Positions 33,488 to 43,800 of a stretch of DNA of 64,000 nt are shown piece after piece (position 1 is the first letter of the stretch; every line of letters begins with the position of its first letter). Below the pieces are notes generated by a model. The model saw nothing but the letters and a program-made list of their open reading frames with translations, was not told where the DNA came from and ran no database searches. Location of the stretch: positions 1,860,001 to 1,924,000 of the forward strand of contig JANBVO010000001.1 of the NCBI GenBank assembly GCA_030052745.1, in the 5' to 3' direction. The translations under genes were made by a program, and so were the position numbers. Source of the DNA: Pleurostoma richardsiae (lineage: Eukaryota > Ascomycota > Sordariomycetes > Calosphaeriales > Pleurostomataceae).

Positions 33488-36400
33488 CTTGAGAGTGATA
33501 TGCAATGTGTGGTGTTCTTTGTCCAGGGACCGTCGGGAAGTAGTTCTCTGCCGCGTACTGCACCCAAGTCGCGCTTTTGATATGGCGGGAAGTCGGCAAT
33601 GTCCTCGTCCAATATTGATGCCAACAAAGCAGGTACGTATCCTAGGTGTGAGTCCAACTCGTTGCTAGTTGTCGTGGTAGTTACTTATAGATAGCCACGT
33701 ATCTGGCAACTGGCTATGTCTGGGAGAAGGGGAGGGTAGAAGGGGGTGGAAGGGAGGACAGACTGACAACTTTATAAACAAATGTGTGGTCCCTACTGCT
33801 GGGCGAGCTAGAGGAGAGAGCAAGCAAGAGGGGCATTGACTTCCAGCTCAGGTCTCCCTCCCATACAGTACCATACATGTATCTGTTTGTACGGTGCGCG
33901 GTCTGTGTACATCGAAGGAACGTGCAGACAAGCAAGAATGTAGACGAGCGACTGCCGGCTTTGGCGCAACCGAGGTACCCAAGGAGAGGCAGTGCGTACC
34001 ATACGAATCACCTCCAGACGACACCTGTAAAGAAAGCACCCGGTCTGGCTTGGGCCTCGCAGTTTGGGCCAAAGTCCGAGTGACAGACTTGTCACTGCGT
34101 ATTGGCCCATGTAGGACGGGAGTGGTACCTTGCAGCTCTCTTTGCCGTGATCACTTCACAGCCAACCGTATAAATGAGACGGTAAGACAGCCGATATAAG
34201 GTCCTCCGTACATCCTCAAAAACAGGCGCAATGCTTCGCAACCTGCCAGTTTGCATACAATGGCTGATTGCACACATGGATTCCCAGATAGGCAGCACGG
34301 AAGTGCTCTCTCGCTCCCATGGGCAAGCTGCGTGCTGTGAGAGTCGCCGAAAGACAGCCTCTACCCGTTGATGGGAATCCTGGAGCGGTAATCGCAGGGG
34401 GCTGGACGATCAGCGGATCGTCTGCATGCCAGCGCCGTTGGCCGGTACGCTCTGGCGAAGCGCCGCGCTGCAGGTGGGATTTTAGTGTCTTTGCGCCATT
34501 GGGGGCTGGTTGCCCCCGTCGTCTGCTGCGGGTATCCGACAGCCCCTGGATGTCTCCCAGAGTCTTCCACTTGCTGCAGCGAGCACTGCCTCACTCGCAA
34601 AAGGCCGTTCTACAGAGGGACAGAAGGCGTTGAAACTAGAGGGGCTCCTGCGTGGCAGCCACCTACTGCTGCCGTCATTGACGGATCGTCCCTTTCCGAG
34701 ATGGTGGGGTTTGGGGTTGCAGCCTCTGTCCGTGGCATCACAGTCCAGATTGCCTCTATAACACGAGATTGGAAGTGACGAAATTCGTTGCTGATCGTTC
34801 AGATGCCCGCGCTACAGTTCAGAGGCCCCTGCTCGTCTCTCCGTCGCCTCGGCTTGTGTCTTTTCCCCCGTTCATTTGCAAAGGATGTGATCGATGTACG
34901 GAGCATAGAGGTGCTCTGCAAGCTGTTTGGCTTTGAACTTTAGGTAGGTAGCTAGTGAGCCCGGCAGGGCGTTTTGGGTGGCTGGGCCCCCCCGGCTGTG
35001 CCTTGGCGCCTCCCGTTTGGGCTGTTTAGATCCCTCCGGGATGGTGGAGAATGGATGCACATCTCCGCAAAGGAATATCGCCGATTCGACAGTTTCCCAC
35101 GTCTCTCAGTGGGCACAACTTCGTCGCCCAACAGCGCCGACCTGTAGTCTCGCCAAATTGGTGAACTGCTCACACGCTCCATACCAGTAGGATACTTGAT
35201 ACAGTGAAGGAGGAGTTGACGCGAGAACTTAGTATTTTACCTTGCTAATCGTATAGATTTGGCGCAATCACCCAGGATGCAGATTCTCAAACTTTCTTTG
35301 ACTTTGACTCATTTTCGAAGAATCAGCTTGCCTTAGTCCCGGAACTGCTCCTCGCCGGACTGCAGGAGTCTTCCAGCCCTACCAATACGGCGGACACCTT
35401 GTCGTCAAGCGGCGCAGGGGGGTCGCATCATGGGCCCTTGTTTCAAGCCAAACCTTCTTTTGGCAAATGCTTGGCGTTTCTTCGCTTGCGCTTCCCGGGA
35501 CACTCGGGGCGCATGCAATCCGTGCCCACCTCGGCGGCACTCCCTGGAGTAGTTGTGAGAAGAGAGGGAACCCAATACAGTGGCATGCTTGACTGTGGGC
35601 GGCTCTCAGCTTCCAGCTGCTGGGTGGATTCTTTGGGAGCCTGACAAGACCTGCCAGTTGCAAGGCCTTCTACTAATAATAGGATATGCGGCCGCTTACA
35701 CTGCGGCCAATATCCGCTCCCAGAAGCAGGGACCTCTCGATTGGATGGCTTCAGTTGGGAACCAGCTGGCCGACCTTTGCAGAGTGTCTGAAGCTTAACA
35801 GCTCGTTATCTGACCGTGGTCATGTCGTCAGGGCTCTAGGCATCCTCCCAAGCTAGGCGGGAATTCGGGTGTTTCCTTCAGGAACCCTGTACGAGCCTAC
35901 CGGATGCAAGCTCTTCGTCATCATCCTGCGCTTGTTTTTTGCTGTTTCATCGAGCTCGTAATGCCAGTGGACGATAGCAACGCCGTCTGTGCTCTACGTA
36001 AATTACCACAGTAGGCCGCACCCGTGCTGACTTTGTGTTTCAGGGGGACCCTGAATCTCCCACGCAGCGCACGCAGTGCACGGTTCATTGTTCTCCTCGT
36101 GCGACACCTTGAGATCCCCCTACGGTCTTCCCAGAGGGCATGTGCCAAGACTGAGACATCTCTTGGCACAGCGATCCGATGAAGTCGTTGCAGATCGTTG
36201 ATATACTTGATCCGTGAGTTGGTAGGTGTTGTGGCGGAGCTGGTCTTCAGGAGAAGATCGCGATATCAATTGGATAGTGGCCGCGAAGATTCCGTACTGC
36301 ATGCTCAGATAGGACGCCTCGCGAAACTCATCCCAGGATCATGTCATTTGGAAACACACCGTGGAGGCGCACACGATGAGGAGCACATTTTATTTCCCTG

Positions 36401-37128
36401 TCGATGTGCGCGTCCCTTCCCGTGGCCCTGCGATATGGTTTTGAAAGTTGCTCGGCTCCTAAGAAACGAGGAGATCCGACTGTACGGGGAGGAGCTGGCA
36501 TGTTAGCATCGGTGGTTACAGCCGATAAATGACAGCAATCTCAGCCATCCAATCGAACGTCTGGACTGAGAATCAGACAAGATGTGACCTGAGACTGCCT
36601 CGGCTCTGTATTCAAAAGTGTCGCTGGCGACGATGCGATATCACGCCCACTAAGACTGGTGCGACTCCGACGGGGGCTTCGCGGATGGTTGAGTAAAGCC
36701 ACCGTTTAGATAGGCAGACTAGGGCATTATGCTGCAAGCACAGAGAAGGCTGATAGCTTCAATATCAAGAGAATAGTCAAGGGAATGCCAACCCCATGAA
36801 CATCGTGGAGACATGTCTAACACGTTCTGCTTTGTGATTCTTGAGGTGGGAGCGTCCACGATGTACCCGCCACATTTAACGCTGGTGTGCGCCACACTCA
36901 ATTGGTGCACCGCCACACTAGTGCAGGGTCCAGCTCAGCTCCAATTGAGCTTTCGTGTCCGCTTTAGAGAGTACGTGGACAAGAGCTCCAATACCCACCA
37001 ACGTCGAGCTGGCTCCGAACCTCAGGCTCACGTCCACCACTACTAGATCTGTCGTCCACTACTGAACACAACACTCCGAGAACCTCACAAGGAAGCTTCG
37101 GTCAGACACATAACACGAAATTGTCACA
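33488..37128. other. gene-poor divergent upstream region
   Basis: 3.6 kb between the divergent SOD (-) and OST2 (+) genes. Only short frames without motifs are present, the longest about 104 codons. A TAGGTAGGTAGCTAG motif occurs near 34941. It must contain both promoters; I see nothing else supported. Confidence 0.5.
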
Positions 37129-37817
37129 ATGGCTCCTAAGCGCGCCGCCGCCCGCGAGGCGACACCCTCGGCCGCGACCACCGTCCCCGGCACGCCTGCT
37201 CCCGTCACGGCCACTACGCCCTCCAAGACGGGCAGAACGGCACTGAACGACAAGTCCACCATCTTCCAGATCGTCGAGTCCGTCTGGCATCACTACATCG
37301 ACACCACCCCGCAGCGAACGTTCCTCATCGACGCCTTCTTGGGTTTCCTGGTCGTTCTCGGGATCGTGCAGTTCCTGTACTGCATCCTGGCGGGCAATTA
37401 CGTATGCTGTTCCCTCCGATCCCTGGAGATATGCTGTCTAGGCTTGGTCTTTTGGCACCGAGGAACAGGAAAGGGCTGACATTACTGCTGGATACTTTAG
37501 CCGTTCAACGCTTTCCTCTCGGGCTTCTCAGCTACGGTTGGCCAGTTCGTCTTGACAGGTAAGTGCACTTCATCCCAATCTGGCAGCGACAGCCGAGAGT
37601 CCCATTGCTAACGTTGGGCGGCGTCTTTTCCAGCGTCACTTCGCATGCAGACTACAGAGGAAAACAAGGCCGACTTCCCATTCTCTCCCGAGAGGTAAGC
37701 ACCGTCTCTGCCGCTCGCAGTCGGAGCACCTGGGACTAAGCACAATGCAGGGCTTTCGCCGATTACATCGTTTGCAGCCTGATTCTGCACTTCTTCTGCG
37801 TCAACTTCATCAACTGA
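37129..37817 (+). CDS. OST2: oligosaccharyltransferase subunit OST2/DAD1
   Basis: Four exons, 37129-37401, 37501-37558, 37634-37694 and 37751-37817, give 152 residues. The start is a disordered Ala/Thr/Pro segment (about 1-45). The DAD1/Ost2 body follows: a cytosolic helix with SVWHHYIDTTPQRTFLIDAF, three membrane helices, the conserved PFNAFLSGFSATVGQFVLT and the end FADYIVCSLILHFFCVNFIN. It is an essential small subunit of the ER oligosaccharyltransferase that moves the Glc3Man9GlcNAc2 glycan to Asn residues of nascent proteins. All four junctions keep frame and have GTATGC or GTAAGT/C-type donors. The N-terminal extension is longer than in animals but usual in fungi. It is convergent with the GRASP gene, 244 bases apart. 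Confidence 0.95.
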
Positions 37818-38061
37818 GGTGTCTGGATGTGTCGGGGATGCCTGGGGGGCGAGCAGAACGGGAAGGGGGAGTCTGTTGATTTGCAATTTCGCTGTTACGG
37901 TTAGGGTCACAAGTGTACAATACGGTCACCAAAAAAGGCAAGCAACCATGCAAGGCAGGATCGATAGATGCCGCGTGGGGCGGGTATAATCATCTTTCTG
38001 CGACTGTATTTCATTAAAACGAACAAGGAAACCGACATTATGCCCACGCTCTCTTCCTGTC

Positions 38062-39263
38062 TCACCCCTCTGCCTCCTTGGGCGTCTCCGCCCGAGGCGG
38101 CCCTCGCGGCGGACCCCCAGCCTTGGGTGGCGGCGCGACGGGCGTCCTGCTCCGAACCGGCGCATTGTCCAGTTCCCGGCTCTTCTGCTCCTGCTCGTTG
38201 AAGTAGTCATCCATGTCGGACTTTGGTGCGTGGTGCGCATGCCTTTCCTTCTTCTTCCCCCGGGGTGGTGCCGCCCCGCCGGCCGGCGGTGGTGCTGCCG
38301 CGTCCCCCATCATCTGAGCCGGGACCAGGAACTCCGCCGAGGGCGATGCCGCCGCGGCGGGGACGAAGAAGTTGGAGTTGTCGCCCGCCGCCGCCGGCGC
38401 GGGCGCCGCCTGCTCGAACATGGACGCGGCGGCCGTCTTCTCCGCGTCGCCGTCGAACATGGTCTCCCCCGGCGCGTTGACCGGCTCGCTCAGCGGCGCG
38501 GGCAGGCGGTGCAGCGCGCCGTAGCCCAGCACACAGCCCAGGGCGCCCTCGCCGCCCCAGTCGCGGCTGGGCGTGATGGTGACCTCGCGCGCGACGTCGT
38601 ACTCGTTGTTGTAGACCCACAGCCGCAGCGGGCGGCCGATGTGGTCCTCGACCAGCTCGCCGAGCGCGGACTCGCCGTGCAGGGCGCCCTCGGGGCTGCC
38701 GAGGATGTAGTCGCTGTAGGGGAGGAGGCCGGCGGCGTCGGCCGGGGAGTTGGCGGGGACGTCGAGGACGTGCCAGACGTTGGAGGCGGCGGAGAGGGGG
38801 GTCCACTGCAGGGTCAGGCCGAGGGAGGTGCCGTCTGGCGGGACGGGGACGTGGATCGCACGGGTGCGCTGGCCCTGTTTCGGGGATTGTTAAGTCGTGA
38901 CCAACGATTGCGCGATAGAGGTGCATAATACAGTGGCTGTTGCCATACCTTTGCGCTCCACAGCCCCAGCATCACCGAACCTCCTGCGCAGTTGCGAACC
39001 TCTTGGGCGAACAGCCGTGGCTCGGAGTCGTCCTAGGCAGACTGTTAACCTCGTCCCACAGCCTGCGTCTGAGGTGGAATCTGGGCCGAGCTGCGTACAA
39101 TCATGCGGCCATTGATTCCAACTACGAAGTCGAACCACGGCTCAACAGGCAGTTCGAGGTTCTCATTGCGCAACACTTGGAAGCCGAATCTCCTCCCTTG
39201 GTCCTTCTGGCCGGAGGTATCGCCATCCAGGCGAGATATGAACCGATTTAGCGCATTGAACAT
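38062..39263 (-). CDS. GRH1: GRASP-family Golgi protein (Grh1-like)
   Basis: Three exons, 39263-39099, 39032-38949 and 38874-38062, give 353 residues. The start MFNALNRFISRLDGD begins the GRASP domain (about 1-205), two atypical PDZ modules: the first contains GFQVLRNENLELPVEPWFDF and FVVGINGR, the second GLTLQWTPL and NVWHVLDVPANSPADAAGLL, followed by LRLWVYNNEYD. The C-terminal 150 residues are Ala/Pro-rich and disordered, with a basic KKKERHAHHAPKS stretch. GRASPs tether or organise Golgi membranes and ER exit sites and support unconventional secretion. The ATG at 39263 is the only one in the first exon frame. The upstream region is shared with TGS1. Long plus-strand frames opposite exon 3 are antisense shadows of the GC-rich coding sequence. 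Confidence 0.92.
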
Positions 39264-39683
39264 CGTCAGCACGGTATGCGCGCTTTTCGGAGGTGTAGTG
39301 ATGTGTAGATCACCAGTATATATGGCAACGATTCTAGAATTTGCGGTTCAACTGGCGGGTTCGTTGGATTCAGGTGGTGTTGAAGCAACCAGGTTGTCAT
39401 CATCAAAGCTTCAGCCTCGTCAAACGGCCCAAGCTCCTCCATGGGGAAAAAGTGGGCCAGTGAGGTATCCACTGCAGCCTCGTGAAGGCTTCACCTCTCA
39501 GTCACATTCAATTCTTTGTTCCGCCTCCTCTCCCTTCCAGGAAATATTGTAGGGTCCTATAAGACGCGTTGAATTACGGAAGGATTCTGGAGTCTCTTCA
39601 GAAATCCTCAGGACCGGGCCGTCATTGAAATTCTGACTTCGGACTCCTAAATACCACCAAGGCTCTCACCTCAGGAATTCAAG
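39264..39683. promoter_or_regulatory. divergent upstream region, GRASP / TGS1
   Basis: 420 bases between the two start codons. It may contain a short first exon of TGS1: ATG at 39441, eight codons to a GTATCC donor at 39465, and an acceptor before 39675 (CCTCAG preceded by a CTAAAT-like branch point). This keeps the frame into the TGS1 body but the donor is weak. Confidence 0.4.
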
Positions 39684-40746
39684 ATGAGAGCCGCTGAGAG
39701 GCTTCCCCTGACGGCAGCCTGCAAGCATTACTCCCGGATCGGCGAGGTCCCCTGGGACATACAGAAGTAAAGTACCACCTCAAACCCTCATGAGCACTGA
39801 GCAGTCTTGCTGACATGATCCAGATACTGGCATCAGCGCTACTCGATCTTCTCTTATTACGACTACGACATCCGGCTCACCGACGATGCCTGGTTCGGCG
39901 TGACCCCCGAGCCCGTCGCGACGTGAGTCCAGCCCAGCTCCTCCCCTCTTAAGTATCAGGGTCACTGACATACAACCCCCCTCATCCAGCCAGATCGCCA
40001 CCGACCTCGCAGGCTCCGCCCCGCCCTCCAAGACCATCCTGGTCGACCTCTTCGCCGGCGCCGGCGGCAACGCCATCGCCTTCGCGCTGTCGGGCCGCTG
40101 GGACCGCGTCGTAGCCGTAGAGAAGGACGCGGCCACGCTCGCCTGCGCGCAGCATAACGCGGAGATGTACGAGGTGCCCGACGGTCTCATCACGTGGGTC
40201 AACGACGACTGCTTCGAGTACCTGGCGCTGCTGCGCAGAGAAGGCGGCGGCGTTGGCGCGCAGGGTGGTTCGCCTGCGAGGCATAGCGAGAGTGACAGTG
40301 ATAATGACAGCAGCAGTGATAGTGACAGTGATAGCGACGGCAGCAACGACATTGATAGTAGCAGCGATAGCGATAGTGGTAGCAGCAGCCGTGGCAGTGC
40401 CAAAAGCGACAGCAAGAAGCAGGGCAGCCCCCTCGACTCGGCCCTCCGCATCGACCTGACCACCGCGCAGATCTTCGCCTCTCCGCCGTGGGGCGGCGTC
40501 GGCTACGGCGCGCAGGCGGTCTTCGACGTCGAGGCGATGCAGCCGTACGGACTGACACAGCTGCACGAGGCGTGCCGGCCGTATGCGCACGCGCTGTACT
40601 TGCCGCGGACGAGCGACCTGCGGCAGATCGCGCGGCTCGTCCCAGAGGGTCGGAAGGTCGAGGTGGTGCAGTACTGCATGGAGGGGGCCAGCAAAGCAAT
40701 GGTCGCGTACATTCCCGATGCGGATGAGGCCGCGCCTTCAAAGTGA
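39684..40746 (+). CDS. TGS1: trimethylguanosine synthase
   Basis: Three exons, 39684-39766, 39824-39922 and 39990-40746, give 312 residues. The family opening VPWDIQKYWHQRYSIF and WFGVTPEPVA is followed by the SAM-binding motif I (DLFAGAGGN, about 80-88), then VAVEKD, NDDCFEYL and the catalytic SPPWGG (225-230). TGS1 dimethylates the m7G cap of snRNAs and snoRNAs to m2,2,7G in the nucleus or nucleolus. Between NDDCFEYL and SPPWGG lies an unusual Ser/Asp-rich insert (about 159-203) encoded by AGTGAC/GATAGC-type repeats. The fold up to the C-terminus looks complete. The start at 39684 is the first ATG of this exon, but the frame is open upstream to an acceptor-like site and a further 5' exon is possible. 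It is divergent from the GRASP gene. Confidence 0.92.
40287..40420 (+). repeat. Ser/Asp-coding minisatellite in TGS1
   Basis: Degenerate tandem units of the type AGTGAC, GATAGC and AGCAGC code for an SD/SDSD tract. The register stays in frame. It lies in the middle of the methyltransferase domain. Confidence 0.8.
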
Positions 40747-40863
40747 GGCAGGTCGGCGGACGACATGGGAAGAAATCACTCGTTTGCTCACAGTCGGCAA
40801 CGGAAGAAGGGCTGAAGGAAGAAATATGGCTTTTTTGGGATTCCTAAATCACCAGGGCTATCA

Positions 40864-43800
40864 TTACAAGGCCTTCACAATACTCCTCTCGTCGAACAGG
40901 TCCTTCAGCAATCCCTGAATACACGACTCCCAATCCACGGGTCCCATGGCATAAGTCGACTCAAAAGCGAATATGCTCAACTGGCTGAAAAACGGCCGCA
41001 AGACCTTGGCGACGAGCTCCTCCCTCCGCTCCAAGCTCACCTCGTCGCTGATTCCTCCGGGCCCCAGCAGCGGACGCTTGTGGGAGCTACTGGTGGCTAT
41101 TGCGACTGCAGGCTCAGTTTGGACCGCTGATACGCCCATGACGGAACCCAGCACCTCGGAGAGCTCGTCCGCTAGTGCTACCGGCTGGTAGATTGCGGAC
41201 CGGTAGACAGCGTCGATGGTGTCCGTCACGAAGAGCCATTCGTGGAGCTGGAAATCGTCCGGTGCGACGCAAATAAGGAGATCCAACAGCTTGCATGCCT
41301 GGAGCACGGAGGCGTTGTTGTACGTGTCGAACGCCGCGCTGTGGTCGGGGGATGCGACGGAGGATATGGCTGAGTGAAGCTCGGCATTGACAACGGGCCA
41401 GAGCGGTGCGAGATGGATGGGGGTCGTCTTGAGGACGAGCGCCCGCACCACCATGAAGAGCTCTGCCCGGGTGGTAGATGAAGGTGACGAAGTGGACGTA
41501 GCCCCGAGCAGTTCAACCAACTTATCCAGAATCGTCGGTATATCAGTGACAAAAGTGTCGTCCGCCGAAGCTAGTATGAGAGTGGCTGTCCGCCGCAGGT
41601 TAAGCTGAGTCTTGCGATCAGCCTCGAGCCGCGCGGATGTGGCGCCGACACCGAAGACAATACCCGCTGTGGTGGGAGGTGTGATGCGGCTGAGGATCTC
41701 GGGCATCCTTTCCTTGTCGCTGAGGGTCCACTGCTTCAACAATGGAAGCCACTCGCTCTGGACCAACGAAACATCGGAACCGAAGAACCGAGTGTCGTTG
41801 AATGCGTCTGTAACATCCTTCTTCCACGTCTTCTGGTTGTTTGGCAGCCGTGATAGCTCCTGGAGGAGCACCAGCGTAGTCTTGGACACTGTATCTGGGA
41901 ATGACTTAGATCGCAGTGCAGGCCCAATGACGTTAGTGGATATGGCTGTGGCGGCGTTCAGGACGCGGTCCGGTTCGACAAGAATCTTTGGCAGATTCGG
42001 AACAATAGACGATAGAATGCCGACTACATCATCTGCTCTCTCTTGAGGATTCCTCAGAGTAGATAATGGCGCTACGGTGAGATCGGCATTACCCTTCTCG
42101 GTCTGGCTATTGGATACATCAGTAAATCCCATCGGCCGCGTGGTGAAGAGAGCCGTGAGAAGCCGAAGGAACAGATCCTATTTACGATTAGTCAAGGAGT
42201 TCATAGATCAAAACAAATCCCAGGCTTACACTCAGTTCTCGGCGCATCTTCCGCTGCTCCCCAAAGTTTGTGTTGTCAACCTTCTCACCCAGAATGGCGG
42301 CGAATTCTAGTAAGCTCGGGAGAGTCTGCCTGTGCGGGAAAGGGTTTCCAAGCAGGTCCCTCAAGAATGTGAGACAGTCCTGCCAGATCTCATCCATGGC
42401 ATCGTCCTCCAGAGAGCGGGCATAATCTACCAGAAATATGGCAATGTCGGTGTCTTGGAGCTCCACGGTCAGGCTAGACTTCCTTGAGGGATCCAAAGCT
42501 GCTGGGTTTGTGCGGCTATAGATGGCGTTAAATATAGCAGGTATCGTGTGTTTCGGACGTGAACCGTCCAGGGCCGGAAGCAGGTTGAAGACCTCGGTAT
42601 ACCTAGAACTGTCTGGACTAGCAAGCGCGTTGCGCCATATTTCGATAACCGTCTCCAAGCAGTGCAATGTTTCCGCGGCAAAGAGGTGTTCCAGCAGACG
42701 GCGGGCACGATTCCTCATGCGGAGCGAGGTATAAGTAAATGACGCAGCCGAGGTGGCATCCTGCACCGCTGCGACACTGCCTTGTCCCCAGGACCAGATA
42801 GTAAAACAGATGCGGACAGCATCCTGGAAAGCAAGCAAGACGGTCAATCTATCATTGGCAGTGGCACTTCTCGATTGCGGAGCATCTGTCGCGAAGACGC
42901 CAGAGACCATGTTTCCGAAGAAACTCTGCTGCTGGTCCGGGCTCTTGACGACATGCGCGCGGGCCTCCTCAGCGAGCAGTCTCTCATGACTTTTGGCCAG
43001 CACTTGCTCCAGTCCGTTCAGGAGAGAAATTAGGGTCGACTCCGGAGCGCTGGCGACTTCTGCTGAATTGGACTCTGCATCCATGAATGTTTGCTGCAGG
43101 GTGGTGAAAGTACGGCTAATCTCAGCGCAGAGGGTTTCCACAAGAGGAATGAGAACCTGGAATATAGAATCGGTGTAGAATGGCAAGCATTCAGTGAGGA
43201 AGCTTATCCAGCTTTCCAGGACCGGTCGGCTGTTTGGGGAAGCCAGACCAGCCTGAAGGCACTTGACGAGCGACGCTGGCGGTGGGGGGTGATTGGGCGT
43301 GCTGCTCTCTCCGCTGAGTGATAGTCGGACACTTTTCGAAGGGTCAATGCTCATGGCTCTCTTCTCACGACTAGGTGATGAGGGAAGTTCAACTGGGATC
43401 ATCTCGCGGAGCTTCAGGGATGCAAAGACAACGTCGAGCAATAGTACTTGGACGTAAGGATCAGGGCCATGGAGAGCTTGTACAAGCCTGTCGATCAGGA
43501 TGTCCTCCAAATGGAGACTGGCAAGAGGCTCCGGGTAAGGGCTCAAGAGGATCTGATGGAGGACTGTCAAAGCAGTACGAGCCAGCTGGTTGGCCCTGGT
43601 CTTGACCTCGACGTCCTCGGGATGTCTCGAAGAGGTAATGCATCTCATACAGATTTGTAGGAAGAATCTTTGGAACGTGACATCGCTCTCACCACCAGCT
43701 AAATAATTAGCTATTGTTATCGGCCTGGACAAGGTGGACATACTGATTCGAGCTAGGCTTGGATGATGCTCAATAGAAATTGCCCGCGTAGCGAGCACGC

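Noticed and set aside
38230-38928. 232-codon plus-strand frame
   Set aside because: Antisense of GRASP exon 3, which has clear family motifs.
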